This document shows positions 1 to 8,457 of a stretch of 64,000 bases of DNA, piece by piece (the first letter of the stretch is position 1; each line of letters opens with the position of its first letter). This DNA comes from an uncultured Dokdonia sp. Lineage in GTDB: Bacteria; Bacteroidota; Bacteroidia; Flavobacteriales; Flavobacteriaceae. Under the pieces are notes generated by a model. It worked only from the letters and a program-made list of their open reading frames with translations. It was not told the DNA's origin and ran no database searches. Location of the stretch: contig NZ_CANMDS010000001.1 of the NCBI RefSeq assembly GCF_947496725.1, positions 786,194-850,193 of the forward strand. The letters run 5' to 3'. Position numbers and translations under genes: made by a program.

Positions 1-39
1 CTCACTGTATAAATGGGTATGTGTATCTGTAAAAGTCAT
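1..39 (-). CDS. TatD family metal-dependent hydrolase, N-terminus only
   Basis: The first 39 bases read leftward from an ATG at 39 as MTFTDTHTHLYSE. This matches the start of TatD-type deoxyribonucleases, whose first strand ends in the metal-binding HxH motif (His7 and His9 here). Only 13 codons lie in the window and the rest continues past the left edge, so the frame cannot be tested further. The gene is divergent from the protease gene at 164. The family is a cytoplasmic TIM-barrel hydrolase acting on DNA ends. The identification rests on the THTHLYSE signature alone. Confidence 0.75.
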   Translation of the reverse strand, partial: MTFTDTHTHLYSE

Positions 40-137
40 AGACGACAAAAATACTTTGCCACGAGAAGGAAGTAAAATGATTTTGCCTCTTTTTTCAAAA
101 ATCATTTAGTTGCCACACGGTGTATAAACGATTGTAT

Positions 138-145
138 TATTTTTG
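138..145 (+). promoter_or_regulatory. Possible -7 promoter element for the retropepsin-like gene
   Basis: TATTTTTG fits the Bacteroidota -7 consensus TAnnTTTG and lies 18 bases before the ATG at 164. The nearest upstream TTG (110-112) is 25 bases away, longer than usual, so the call is weak. Confidence 0.35.
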
Positions 146-163
146 ATAGAAATCACACACCAT

Positions 164-601
164 ATGCCCTCACTACGCCAGTTCTTATTATCAAAAGGTT
201 ATTGCCGCTCACGCCTGTTTCCTACCGTTACAAATCACCTCGAGATGAAGGCAAAAATTAATGGTGTAGAAGGGTCATTTATACTAGACACTGGCGCTTC
301 TAGTTCTTGTATAGATTTTAGCCACGCAGATCTTTTTAGTTTATTACAAGAAGATAGTGAGGTGCTAGCCGCAGGCGCGGGAGCAACCGGTATGGAGACT
401 AAACTCTCTCGCAATAATTCTCTAAAAATCCAGAAGTGGCAGTATAAAAAACTTGATATCGTTCTCTTTGATATGTCACACGTAAACACTGCACTAATTG
501 CTCACAATGCAGCGCCAGTACACGGTATTCTGGGTGCAGATGTTTTAAACGCAGGCAAAGGTATTATAGATTATCAATACAACTGCTTATACCTCAAGTA
601 A
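164..601 (+). CDS. Retropepsin-like aspartic protease (clan AA), single domain
   Basis: A 145-residue protein with the active-site motif DTGAS (Asp42-Ser46) after a beta-rich segment (KINGVEGSFIL), and a second hydrophobic-Gly element (HGILGADVL) near residues 122-130, as in one-lobe retropepsin-like proteases that work as dimers. No signal peptide or membrane segment is visible, so it is probably cytoplasmic. I chose ATG 164 over an in-frame TTG at 143 because relatives begin MPSLRQFL. Substrate is unknown. It is followed by a palindromic repeat and the GH3 gene on the same strand. Fold call is firm; protease activity is inferred from the motif. Confidence 0.8.
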   Translation: MPSLRQFLLSKGYCRSRLFPTVTNHLEMKAKINGVEGSFILDTGASSSCIDFSHADLFSLLQEDSEVLAAGAGATGMETKLSRNNSLKIQKWQYKKLDIVLFDMSHVNTALIAHNAAPVHGILGADVLNAGKGIIDYQYNCLYLK

Positions 602-625
602 GATATAAGTGTGAGATGGTTTTTT

Positions 626-647
626 TTACGCTTTCGCGAAAGCGTAA
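626..647. repeat. GCTTTCGCGAAAGC palindrome, copy 1 (22-base perfect)
   Basis: Core at 630-643 with arms extended to a perfect 22-base palindrome. It begins 24 bases after the stop codon of the protease gene. Confidence 0.95.
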
Positions 648-755
648 TTACCCCTACCTAAAGCTCCTATATTTTTCACAATTGTTCCTTAAGATTGGGT
701 TAAAGACAATAAGTTAAGTGGGTTTATTTAACATATTTGTAAAAAACCAACTCAT

Positions 756-2276
756 ATGGCTATTCTAGGTTCTATAATAAAAGGTGCAATTGATCTTAAA
801 GACACACTCACCACCAGCTCAAACCCAGTTGAAGAGCAAGAGAACGTGTTACGTACAATGCTCGACACAGCAAAGGATACATCCTTTGGAATCTATTACG
901 GATTTTCAAAAATTCTAGAAGAAGATAATGTGGGCGAGGCTTACAAAAAAGCAATACCCTACCACGATTATAATCAAATGAATGATATGTGGTGGAAACG
1001 CATCAAGGAAGGCCTAGAAAACATCACCTGGCCTGGTAAGCCACATTATTTTGCATTATCAAGTGGGACTACAGGTAAAACTAGTAAACGCATACCTGTG
1101 ACCGAAGATATGGTAGCAGCTATAAGAACGACTAGTATTGCACAAGTATCTGCGCTGGCACATTATGATTTACCTACAGACTTTTTTGACAAAGAAGTTA
1201 TGGCGCTAGGAAGCTCTACAGATCTCGCCGAAAATGACGAATTTCTTGAGGGAGAAATAAGCGGTATCACAGCTAGCAATATCCCCTTCTGGTTTAAAGG
1301 TTTTTATAAACCTGGAGAAGAAATAGCAAAAATAGACAACTGGGATGAGCGTGTTAAAACCATCGCAGAAAACGCAAAGTCCTGGGATATAGGAGCCTTA
1401 AGCGGTATCCCATCTTGGATGGAGCTTATGCTCAAAGAAGTAATAGCCTACCATAATGTAGATAACATACACGACATCTGGCCTAACCTACAGGTCTTTA
1501 CTAGTGGTGGTGTAGCTTTTCAACCCTATGAAAAAAGTTTTAGACAGTTACTAGGTCGAGACATTACCATTATAGACACCTACCTAGCGTCAGAAGGTTT
1601 TATGGCATACCAGAGCAGGCCAGAAACAGCATCTATGAAGCTTAGCACAGATGCCGGCGTTTATTTTGAATTTGTACCATTTAAACCTGAATATATTAAT
1701 GAAGATGGCTCGCTCTCACAAGATGCACCTGCGCTTACACTTAACGAAGTAGAGACGGGAGTAGACTATGTACTCATCATAAGTACTGTCTCTGGTGCGT
1801 GGAGATATCTCATAGGCGATACCATAGCATTTACAGATGTGGAGAGAGCCGAAATTAAAATCACCGGACGAACGAAATTCTTCCTTAACGTTGTAGGCTC
1901 ACAACTTTCTGTAAATAAAATGGAAGATGCTCTAAGAGATCTAGAAGAAAAGTTTGACATTAAAATACCGGAGTTTACACTGAGTGCAAAAAAAATAGAT
2001 GGTGAGTTTTACCACTGTTGGTATTTAGGAACAACAGCCACTACTAGCGAGACAGAGCTTGCTAAGGCTCTTGATGAATCTCTTAAAAATGCCAATAAAA
2101 ACTACGGTGTGGCCAGAGGCAAATCCCTAAAAGGTGTAAAAGTAACTACCATAGACCCAAATATCTTTCACGAGTGGAGTGGCGCAAATAAGAAGAAAGG
2201 TGGCCAGGTAAAAATGGAAAAAGTAATGGATGAAGAAAAGTTTGCCCAGTTTGAAGTTTTTATAAATGAGCAATAA
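756..2276 (+). CDS. GH3 family acyl-adenylate-forming protein
   Basis: A 506-residue member of the GH3 superfamily, related to plant auxin-responsive GH3 acyl-acid amido synthetases. The ATP-binding motif SSGTTGKTSKRIPVT lies near residue 103 and a TYLASEGFMAY segment (the YxxSE-type adenylate motif) near residue 275. A GRTKFFLNVVGSQLS stretch leads into the smaller C-terminal domain. Length is normal for bacterial GH3 proteins. No signal peptide is seen, so it is cytoplasmic. Bacterial substrates are not established; carboxylate activation as an acyl-AMP is inferred from the fold. It is a single gene between a palindrome copy and a convergent zincin gene. Confidence 0.85.
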   Translation: MAILGSIIKGAIDLKDTLTTSSNPVEEQENVLRTMLDTAKDTSFGIYYGFSKILEEDNVGEAYKKAIPYHDYNQMNDMWWKRIKEGLENITWPGKPHYFALSSGTTGKTSKRIPVTEDMVAAIRTTSIAQVSALAHYDLPTDFFDKEVMALGSSTDLAENDEFLEGEISGITASNIPFWFKGFYKPGEEIAKIDNWDERVKTIAENAKSWDIGALSGIPSWMELMLKEVIAYHNVDNIHDIWPNLQVFTSGGVAFQPYEKSFRQLLGRDITIIDTYLASEGFMAYQSRPETASMKLSTDAGVYFEFVPFKPEYINEDGSLSQDAPALTLNEVETGVDYVLIISTVSGAWRYLIGDTIAFTDVERAEIKITGRTKFFLNVVGSQLSVNKMEDALRDLEEKFDIKIPEFTLSAKKIDGEFYHCWYLGTTATTSETELAKALDESLKNANKNYGVARGKSLKGVKVTTIDPNIFHEWSGANKKKGGQVKMEKVMDEEKFAQFEVFINEQ

Positions 2277-2290
2277 ATTCACTCTATAAT

Positions 2291-2875
2291 TTAATCGTTC
2301 TCAAGCAGGTGCATCACCTCCTCTGGCGACATATATAAACTACGCAAGCGCTGCTTATACTTCTCAGAGATATGAGCGTGATCTAGTATAAAATTCTTTG
2401 TTTTTAAAATATATGACCCCATACCGTGGGTAATTGCATATACATCTGCAGTGCGCTCTACTTCTTTTATATGTGCACCAGAGTATAAATATTTAGCACC
2501 AAAAACCAGCATCCCGAAGGCAGAGCGCTCCCTATAATCCATCACGTGACCCAGCTCGTGACCAAGCCATCCTATTACCACATCGCTGGGCACTTCAGAA
2601 AAGTTAAGCTCCTCTTGATCTATTTGTATCTTTCTTGAGATTAAAATAATGTAAGATCTGTTTTTTCTAGATTTAAAAAAGCTAGCCCACCTGGGCTGGG
2701 CCTGCATAGTAGACTTTCTTATATTGTCCTTAAATTGAAAAGTAATATCTGCATCCCACAATTCTGGATAGTGCTCTAAGGCAATAATTGCCTCATCATA
2801 AATCTCTTTTGGGATCTGCTTATTTTCTAGATTGAGCATTCCATCCTCAAGCGCTACTTCTACTTTTTCTTCCAT
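2291..2875 (-). CDS. Putative zincin metalloprotease, no export signal
   Basis: A 194-residue protein with a zincin motif HELGH (residues 106-110) and, 30 residues on, an EVERTAD segment that can supply the third zinc ligand (Glu) with the downstream Asp, as in M48-like and related minimal gluzincins. No signal peptide or transmembrane segment is evident. An in-frame TTG at 2971 would add 32 residues overlapping the divergent gene, so ATG 2875 is preferred. The gene is divergent from the exported-protein gene at 2981. I do not recognise a characterised homologue; the active site is visible, the substrate unknown. Confidence 0.65.
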   Translation of the reverse strand: MEEKVEVALEDGMLNLENKQIPKEIYDEAIIALEHYPELWDADITFQFKDNIRKSTMQAQPRWASFFKSRKNRSYIILISRKIQIDQEELNFSEVPSDVVIGWLGHELGHVMDYRERSAFGMLVFGAKYLYSGAHIKEVERTADVYAITHGMGSYILKTKNFILDHAHISEKYKQRLRSLYMSPEEVMHLLEND

Positions 2876-2980
2876 ATATTTAAGATACAATTTATCACTT
2901 TGTACAGCTGTTAAGACGATACTAAAGTTAGTTATGGTTATCAAAAAGCAATGTGTATCTTCATAGCTCAAACTTTCACA

Positions 2981-3685
2981 ATGAAAAACTATACGCTTAT
3001 TGCTGTTTTATTTTGTTGCGCTTTCGCGAAAGCGTACTCACAACAATTATCTGGACCAGAGCTCGTGGCAAAATCTATAACCTATCACGACCCAAATAGC
3101 AACTGGGAGACCTTTACTGGAGAATTTACACTCGTACTTGATATGCCAGATAAACCAGATCGCAAAAGTGTAATTACACTAGATTTACCTAGAGAGTACT
3201 TCAATGTAACTACAACACAAGATGGCAAGACCAGCTTTAGAGAACTTCTAGGCACTGCTTGCAAATACACAAACGAAGCTGGAGAGGTCGTAACAAGCAC
3301 CACTGCAGATGAGGATTGTGAACGCACTGTAATGTTTAGAAATTATTACTCATACCTCTATGGTTTACCTATGAAGCTCACAGATAAGGGAACTATTATC
3401 GAGAAGGATGTTAAAAAGGACACCTTTAAAGGAAAAGAATACCTAGTAGCACGTGTGCGCTATGATAAAAATGTAGGCACAGATGTGTGGCAGTTTTATT
3501 TTGACCCAGAGACATATGCAATGGAGGTATATCAATTTTTTAAGGGTGATGATGAGACTACGGGTGAGTACATATTGCTTACTGATCTTGCTACTATAGG
3601 AGGTATAAAAATGCCTAAAGATCGAGCTTGGTATTACAATAAAAATGATGGCTATCTAGGTACAGATAAAATCAAGATAAACTAA
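2981..3685 (+). CDS. Exported protein resembling DUF6503 / LolA-like fold
   Basis: A 234-residue protein with an N-terminal signal peptide (MKNYTLIAVLFCCAFAKAYS) whose end is encoded by a copy of the window's palindrome (AFAKA). The body is beta-rich, with repeated Tyr/Trp/Phe strands such as VWQFYFDPETYAMEVYQF near residues 175-192, resembling LolA-like or DUF6503 periplasmic proteins; I recall this family only loosely. ATG 2981 is chosen because it places the signal peptide correctly; an upstream start at 2951 would not. Function unknown, probably periplasmic or outer-membrane associated. Confidence 0.6.
   Translation: MKNYTLIAVLFCCAFAKAYSQQLSGPELVAKSITYHDPNSNWETFTGEFTLVLDMPDKPDRKSVITLDLPREYFNVTTTQDGKTSFRELLGTACKYTNEAGEVVTSTTADEDCERTVMFRNYYSYLYGLPMKLTDKGTIIEKDVKKDTFKGKEYLVARVRYDKNVGTDVWQFYFDPETYAMEVYQFFKGDDETTGEYILLTDLATIGGIKMPKDRAWYYNKNDGYLGTDKIKIN
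3019..3034. repeat. GCTTTCGCGAAAGC palindrome, copy 2 (inside signal peptide)
   Basis: Exact core at 3020-3033, 16-base perfect palindrome, read in frame as AFAKA at the signal-peptide C-region of the exported protein. Confidence 0.95.
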
Positions 3686-3686
3686 G

Positions 3687-4238
3687 CTAGTTATGCTCCA
3701 CTGTAAATGCGGCTTGCTTATAGTTACTCATACTATAGTACTCTTTATGTAGAGAAGCTGCAAATTGCCTTATATCCTTATAATGTTTATAATCTGGATG
3801 CAAGGCGTCGTTAAAATCTTCATCTGTTATAAGTAATGCGATATACCAGGTATCACCATAATCCCTCAAAGGATCATCATTAAAGACGGGCGGCGCACCA
3901 TTTTCTTCAAGCAACTTATTTGCTAGTGGTCTCAATAAATTGACCGTTTGCGTCTTCTTTCCCACTTCATAGAATGAGATATAATAGGCTTGGTTACTTA
4001 TAAGTACGCGCACATTATCTTCTACATAGTTATGATTGAGATCATATTTAGTATTTACATACGCATAAAACTCATTTGCATCCTTAGGGTCTGTAAATAG
4101 ATATGCATATCTATTAGGTAGTTTTCTATTAAACTTCTTTGCTTTTTTAACCTTACCCTCACTCAGGTTAGGCGCCACTGCTACAGGAAAGCAAGATTGC
4201 AATAAAAAGGCACAACAAAACGCTAGTAATATTCTCAT
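3687..4238 (-). CDS. Uncharacterised lipoprotein
   Basis: A 183-residue protein starting MRILLAFCCAFLLQSC, a lipoprotein signal with lipobox LQSC (Cys16). An upstream in-frame ATG at 4280 exists, but 4238 puts the hydrophobic signal at the N-terminus. The mature part is charged and Tyr-rich, with no motif I recognise. Its stop is 1 base from the stop of the convergent exported-protein gene. It is probably anchored in the outer membrane facing the periplasm. No function can be assigned. Confidence 0.6.
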   Translation of the reverse strand: MRILLAFCCAFLLQSCFPVAVAPNLSEGKVKKAKKFNRKLPNRYAYLFTDPKDANEFYAYVNTKYDLNHNYVEDNVRVLISNQAYYISFYEVGKKTQTVNLLRPLANKLLEENGAPPVFNDDPLRDYGDTWYIALLITDEDFNDALHPDYKHYKDIRQFAASLHKEYYSMSNYKQAAFTVEHN

Positions 4239-4310
4239 AAGGAGTGTTTTGTGTCTTGCATCAAACAACATACCAAACACTTAAAGCTCAATCAAGTATG
4301 TATAACCATA

Positions 4311-4341
4311 AAAACCCTTACCGCATTGCGGTAAGGGTTTT
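4311..4341 (-). terminator. Intrinsic terminator after rpmA
   Basis: AAAACCCTTACCGC pairs with GCGGTAAGGGTTTT across a 3-base loop. It lies 31 bases past the rpmA stop on the minus strand. Confidence 0.85.
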
Positions 4342-4371
4342 ATATAATGAGATAGCAATTATCTTAGTTGC

Positions 4372-4632
4372 TTATGCCTCAAAAGGCACTACAGAAACGT
4401 AAGATTTATTGTCTCTTTTCTTTTGGAATTTTACAACACCATCCACTTTTGCGTGAAGTGTGTGATCTTTTCCTCCGTACACGTTTTCACCTGGGTGATG
4501 CGTGTTACCTCTTTGACGTACGATGATGTTCCCTGCGATTGCAGCCTGTCCTCCAAAGATCTTAACACCTAAGCGTTTCGATTCTGATTCACGACCGTTT
4601 TTAGAACTACCAACTCCTTTTTTGTGAGCCAT
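4372..4632 (-). CDS. rpmA: 50S ribosomal protein L27
   Basis: An 86-residue protein starting [18 protein letters not shown], the standard L27 N-terminus that reaches toward the peptidyl transferase centre, followed by [22 protein letters not shown] and HPGENV. There is no cleavable N-terminal extension of the Firmicutes type. It is the second gene of the rplU-rpmA operon, 40 bases after rplU, and ends in a strong terminator. Identification is certain by sequence signature. Confidence 0.97.
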   Translation of the reverse strand: MAHKKGVGSSKNGRESESKRLGVKIFGGQAAIAGNIIVRQRGNTHHPGENVYGGKDHTLHAKVDGVVKFQKKRDNKSYVSVVPFEA

Positions 4633-4672
4633 CTTGTTTCGGTTTTATAAGTTATACTTGATGGTATTGCAA

Positions 4673-5347
4673 TTATGCTTTACCACCGTCTAATTCGTCT
4701 TGCCATTTTTTAAGCTCATCCCACTTACCATCTGCAGCCATTTGTGCTTGTGCTGGCCAAGTGTCTGTTACGTGGTTTCCACGTACACCTGCGATGATTT
4801 CAGAAATCTTAGCAGCGTCAGTTTTTGCAAGTTTTGCAAATGTATCAACACCAGCTTCAACAAGAGTTGATGCGATTTTTGGTCCGATACCTTCCACTTT
4901 TTTAAGATCGTCAGCTTTGGCAGCTTTTTTAGGAGCAGCCTTTTTTGCTTCTGCCTTTGGTGCAGCTTCCTTTGCAGGAGCAGCAGCTTTAGGTTCAGCT
5001 TTTGCTTCTTTTTTTGGAGCAGCTTTCTTAGCTCCAGAAGTAGCGATACTTTCAATTACGATTTCAGTAAGTGACTGGCGGTGTCCGTTCTTAACACGGT
5101 ATCCTTTACGTCTCTTCTTTTTGAAAACGATTACTTTGTCACCTTTAAGGTGTCTTAAGACTTTAGCTCCTACTAGAGCTCCGTCTATAGCTGGGGCGCC
5201 TAAAGTGATGTTAGACCCGTCTCCTACTAAAAGTACTTTGTCGAAATCGACTTTTTTTCCTTCTTCAGTAGATAGGCGGTTAACAAAGACTTTTTGGTCT
5301 TTTGCAACTTTAAATTGCTGCCCTGCTATCTCTACAATTGCGTACAT
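4673..5347 (-). CDS. rplU: 50S ribosomal protein L21 with C-terminal HhH-like extension
   Basis: 224 residues, about twice the usual L21 length. Residues 1-103 are normal L21 (MYAIVEIAGQQFKVAKDQKV; HRQSLTEIVI). A Lys/Ala/Pro-rich linker follows (about 104-145). The C-terminal region then carries LKKVEGIGPKIASTLVEAG, a helix-hairpin-helix-like motif, and a Trp-rich helical end. Such extensions are known in flavobacterial L21 and are not a frameshift artefact: the frame is open throughout. The basic linker could contact rRNA; the role of the HhH-like domain is unknown. First gene of the operon, with a clear promoter upstream. Confidence 0.95.
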   Translation of the reverse strand: MYAIVEIAGQQFKVAKDQKVFVNRLSTEEGKKVDFDKVLLVGDGSNITLGAPAIDGALVGAKVLRHLKGDKVIVFKKKRRKGYRVKNGHRQSLTEIVIESIATSGAKKAAPKKEAKAEPKAAAPAKEAAPKAEAKKAAPKKAAKADDLKKVEGIGPKIASTLVEAGVDTFAKLAKTDAAKISEIIAGVRGNHVTDTWPAQAQMAADGKWDELKKWQDELDGGKA

Positions 5348-5410
5348 AGCGATTAATTAAATATTGTTATTACACTAATAAAAGCCTAAACCTCTCAGTT
5401 TAAGCGGGTG

Positions 5411-5440
5411 CAAATATACTATTTATCTTGTGATTTACAA
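5411..5440 (-). promoter_or_regulatory. Bacteroidota-type promoter of rplU-rpmA
   Basis: On the minus strand TTG (5440-5438), 19 bases, then TATATTTG (5418-5411), matching the TTG/TAnnTTTG consensus. This predicts a leader of roughly 55 bases before the rplU ATG. Confidence 0.75.
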
Positions 5441-5543
5441 TCGCTAATTGTGTTTTTTTAAGCTCAAAAATGAAAAACGCATTTAAAAATAAATAACTTA
5501 GAACTCACCCTACTAACATTACTTAGAAAACATCAAAATAAAA

Positions 5544-6194
5544 GTGAATTCCTACAAAAAATTGTTTTTAAGTATTTTAAAAAGTAGATTCGCCTTCATA
5601 TTAATAATCAATCAAAAAGCAATTAAACATTTTAAATCAATCATTACACTCGTCATTCTTACAATTATATTTACATCTTGCTCAACAGATGATGAAATAA
5701 ACGACGTAAACACAACCCTTATAGTGGGAGAATGGGAGATTACCTCTTTAGAAAATAACACCACACTAGATCTTACAGTCGAAGGTCAGACTGCCACATC
5801 AACTTCTTACGGTACAGGTTCAAACTTTAACTATACTATTACTTTTAATGACGACAGCTCACTTATAGCAAATGGCTCTTATGATTACACAGTCACATCA
5901 TCTACGAATGGCTCAGAAATAACTCAGACTACAAGTTTTGAAGATATTAATACTACTGGAAACTGGAGTGTAAATGGCGATCAAATGAGTTTTACAGGAT
6001 TCATTACTTTTCAAACGGATAATCAGATCATTTCAGATGATATCAACCCTGGCACTTCTACGATAACAGTTTTAAACGAAACAACTTTAGTACTTACAAC
6101 AGATCTTGGAAATAGTGAAATTTCAGGTTTCCCAGAAGGAGTTGATTATAATTTTGAAGGAGAAAGTATCGTTATTCTTACAAGAGTAAACTAA
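5544..6194 (+). CDS. Lipocalin-like lipoprotein
   Basis: 216 codons from a GTG. The N-terminus contains a hydrophobic stretch ending in the lipobox FTSC (Cys46), then STDDEIND and a WEITSLENNTT segment typical of short beta-barrel lipocalin-like lipoproteins of Bacteroidota (LIVGEWEITS). The 45-residue pre-lipobox region is long for a lipoprotein signal, and no ATG lies nearer the hydrophobic segment, so the true start is uncertain (a TTG at 5562 is another option). The mature domain is rich in Thr/Ser/Asn beta strands. Probably exported to the outer membrane; function unknown. A strong terminator follows. Confidence 0.6.
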   Translation: MNSYKKLFLSILKSRFAFILIINQKAIKHFKSIITLVILTIIFTSCSTDDEINDVNTTLIVGEWEITSLENNTTLDLTVEGQTATSTSYGTGSNFNYTITFNDDSSLIANGSYDYTVTSSTNGSEITQTTSFEDINTTGNWSVNGDQMSFTGFITFQTDNQIISDDINPGTSTITVLNETTLVLTTDLGNSEISGFPEGVDYNFEGESIVILTRVN

Positions 6195-6218
6195 AACTTC
6201 TCTTGAGCATTATAAATT

Positions 6219-6244
6219 AAAAAACCGCCAGATGGCGGTTTTTT
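6219..6244. terminator. Bidirectional intrinsic terminator
   Basis: AAAAAACCGCCA / TGGCGGTTTTTT hairpin with a 2-base spacer, between the convergent lipoprotein and DUF4199-like genes. It has T-runs on both strands. Confidence 0.9.
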
Positions 6245-6268
6245 AATTTATTTTTTTCCAAGTGAGGA

Positions 6269-6754
6269 CTATCTAATAACCGGTCCTCTCTCCCGTAATA
6301 CCTTCTTAGTTCCTTCAGTATTCCAGCTAGGTTTAAAAAGCTGCATAAAACAAAGCGATAAACATATTGCGGTAGAAAACCCTCCTATTGCGACTGTAAA
6401 TATTACAGAGCCTATACTTGTATTATACGTCTTCTCCCAAGGCCCTATAAGACCGTCTAGAAAATCTGGGTTTATATTACCTGCATATAGTGCAAAGAAT
6501 CCCGTAAATAATATAGTAGCAATAAATCCAGACACCACTCCATTAGTAAGTCCGTCTGTGTAGCTAAAAGCTGGTCCGTTCTTAATCTTTGTGTACTTAA
6601 TCACCTCATAAATACCAAAACCTACAATCACGCCATTAAAGAGCGAGAACATAACATTAGTATGAAGGTTAAATAATGCGAGTACTAAAAAATATGCGAT
6701 GAGCCCGCCTGCCATTGCGATGGCAAAACGTATGGGCATTGTGAATTTTGACAT
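6269..6754 (-). CDS. DUF4199-like membrane protein
   Basis: 161 residues from ATG 6754 (an upstream start at 6787 adds an 11-residue Lys-rich lead unlike relatives). Four hydrophobic segments are visible at about 8-30, 33-52, 70-92 and 113-140, with a short soluble segment NINPDFLDGLIG between the third and fourth. The pattern and the DGLTNGVVSGF stretch fit DUF4199 inner-membrane proteins, common in Bacteroidota. No catalytic motif is seen. Function unknown. Convergent with the lipoprotein gene. Confidence 0.6.
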   Translation of the reverse strand: MSKFTMPIRFAIAMAGGLIAYFLVLALFNLHTNVMFSLFNGVIVGFGIYEVIKYTKIKNGPAFSYTDGLTNGVVSGFIATILFTGFFALYAGNINPDFLDGLIGPWEKTYNTSIGSVIFTVAIGGFSTAICLSLCFMQLFKPSWNTEGTKKVLRERGPVIR

Positions 6755-6838
6755 AATGTTTATCTTTTTTCTTTTAAAGATAAACAAAATAATGAGTAAA
6801 AATCATAAGTGACTGTTAAATAACACTTTAACAACCCA

Positions 6839-7378
6839 TTAAGAAACGCCTAACTTACTAAAGATGTCCCATATAACCACTCCTGCACTTACAGAAATGT
6901 TAAGAGAATGCTTAGTACCCACCTGCGGAATCTCAAGTACCGTATCACTTAAAGACACAATCTCTTGCTGCACTCCTTTTACTTCATTACCAAAAACAAC
7001 AGCATACCTCTCCCCTTTTACAGGAGTAAACTTGTCTAGCATTACAGCATCTTCTGCTTGCTCTATAGCACAAAGCTTCACACCTTGTTCTTTTAATTTT
7101 TGAGAAAGCGCGATTGAGTCTTCCACATACTCCCACGCTACAGCATCTGTTGCACCTAGTGCTGTTTTTTGAATATCACGATGCGGCGGTGTAGCAGTGA
7201 TACCACACAAATACACTTTTTCAACAAGGAAGGCATCTGCCGTACGAAAAACTGAACCTACATTGTTGAGACTCCTTATGTTATCCAGCACGATAATAAG
7301 TGGCGTTTTTTCTGCCTCCTTAAAATCTGCAACCGTTTTTCTGTTGAGTTCGCTATTCTTAAGCTTTCTATTATTCAC
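6839..7378 (-). CDS. TrmH/SpoU family RNA 2'-O-methyltransferase
   Basis: The SPOUT methyltransferase motifs are all present: NNVGSVFRTADAF (motif 1), VVFGNEVKGV (motif 2) and IPQVGTKHSLNISVSAGVVIWD (motif 3, the trefoil knot that binds SAM). It would methylate a ribose 2'-OH in tRNA or rRNA; the target cannot be told from sequence. The open frame reaches an ATG at 7444, but that start lies inside the palindrome and would add an MRFRES lead unlike relatives, which begin near RKLKNSEL. I therefore place the start at GTG 7378. The gene lies just downstream of era, after the palindrome copy. Confidence 0.85.
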   Translation of the reverse strand: MNNRKLKNSELNRKTVADFKEAEKTPLIIVLDNIRSLNNVGSVFRTADAFLVEKVYLCGITATPPHRDIQKTALGATDAVAWEYVEDSIALSQKLKEQGVKLCAIEQAEDAVMLDKFTPVKGERYAVVFGNEVKGVQQEIVSLSDTVLEIPQVGTKHSLNISVSAGVVIWDIFSKLGVS

Positions 7379-7425
7379 GATGATAAAATATCTAGTATGG
7401 AGATTGTGTGAAAGATGGTGATTTA

Positions 7426-7441
7426 CGCTTTCGCGAAAGCG
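7426..7441. repeat. GCTTTCGCGAAAGC palindrome, copy 3
   Basis: Exact core at 7427-7440, 8 bases after the era stop codon and upstream of the TrmH-like gene. Confidence 0.95.
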
Positions 7442-7449
7442 CATCTATA

Positions 7450-8334
7450 CTACTTCTGGTTATACCCAAAACGCTTGAGCTGTCGCTCGCTGCTTCTCCA
7501 GTTCTTATTTACTTTTACATATAGTTCAAGATGCACTTGCTTACCAAAGAATTTTTCTAAATCCTTACGAGCCTCTACTCCTACTCGCTTAAGTGCAGTT
7601 CCTTTATGACCTATAATGATACCCTTCTGGCTATCACGCTCTACCATAATCACAGAACGCATACGTATGATCTCATCTTCTTCAAAAAAGTCTTCTGTAT
7701 CAATCTCTACTGCATAAGGGATTTCTTTCTTGTAGTGCATCAAGATTTTCTCACGTATGATCTCATTTACAAAAAAGCGCTCAGGCTTATCTGTAAGTTG
7801 GTCTTTAGGATAAAATGCTGGAGACTCTGGTAGTAGCTCTATAATTCTATTAAACACTTGTGGTACGCCAAAGTTTTCAAGTGCAGAGATTGCAAACACC
7901 TCAGCATTTGGCACTTTTTCTGACCAAAGCTTTAACGCCTCGCCCAGCATCTCTTCATTACCTTTGTCTATTTTATTAATGAGTAATAAAACGGGAATTT
8001 TTGCGCCACGTATTTTATTAAAAAACGCTTCGTCTTTGAGCTCCTTTTCTCCTAGCTCTACTATGTAAAGTAGCACATCTGCATCTTCAAATGCGCTTTT
8101 TACAAAGTCCATCATAGATGCTTGTAGCTCGTATGCCGGCTTTATGATACCTGGCGTGTCGCTCAAAATCATCTGGAAGTCTTCTCCGTTTACAATACCT
8201 AGTATACGGTGACGTGTAGTTTGTGCTTTTGAGGTAATAATACTGAGTCGCTCACCCACAAAGGCATTCATAAGCGTACTTTTACCCACATTAGGGTTTC
8301 CTATAATATTTACAAATCCGGCTTTGTGCGACAT
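7450..8334 (-). CDS. era: GTPase Era
   Basis: 294 residues from ATG 8334 (an upstream ATG at 8352 adds MPKRNT). The GTPase motifs are in order: GNPNVGKST (G1), DTPG (G3), NKID (G4) and an SAL G5 element. The C-terminal KH domain carries GIIIGHKGTALKRVGVEAR and ends in VKVNKNWR. Era binds the 3' end of 16S rRNA and assists 30S subunit assembly at the membrane face. It lies between two SpoU-family methyltransferase genes, both on the same strand, and palindrome copies separate all three. Complete and normal in length. Confidence 0.97.
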   Translation of the reverse strand: MSHKAGFVNIIGNPNVGKSTLMNAFVGERLSIITSKAQTTRHRILGIVNGEDFQMILSDTPGIIKPAYELQASMMDFVKSAFEDADVLLYIVELGEKELKDEAFFNKIRGAKIPVLLLINKIDKGNEEMLGEALKLWSEKVPNAEVFAISALENFGVPQVFNRIIELLPESPAFYPKDQLTDKPERFFVNEIIREKILMHYKKEIPYAVEIDTEDFFEEDEIIRMRSVIMVERDSQKGIIIGHKGTALKRVGVEARKDLEKFFGKQVHLELYVKVNKNWRSSERQLKRFGYNQK

Positions 8335-8435
8335 AGTGTTTCTTTTAGGCAAAGATACTTTAAATAGTACGTTTGCCTTTATGGATATAAAGAGTTATTA
8401 ATTATGTAAATGATGTGTGGTTATGGGAGGTATTA

Positions 8436-8451
8436 CGCTTTCGCAAAAGCG
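8436..8451. repeat. GCTTTCGCGAAAGC palindrome, variant copy 4
   Basis: Core at 8437-8450 with one substitution (GCTTTCGCAAAAGC). It lies 6 bases after the stop of the downstream-facing SpoU gene. Confidence 0.85.
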
Positions 8452-8457
8452 CAATAA

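Noticed and set aside
4761..5360. 199-codon frame opposite rplU
   Set aside because: It is an Ala/Ser/Phe-rich shadow of the Lys/Ala-rich L21 extension; the sense protein is unmistakable.
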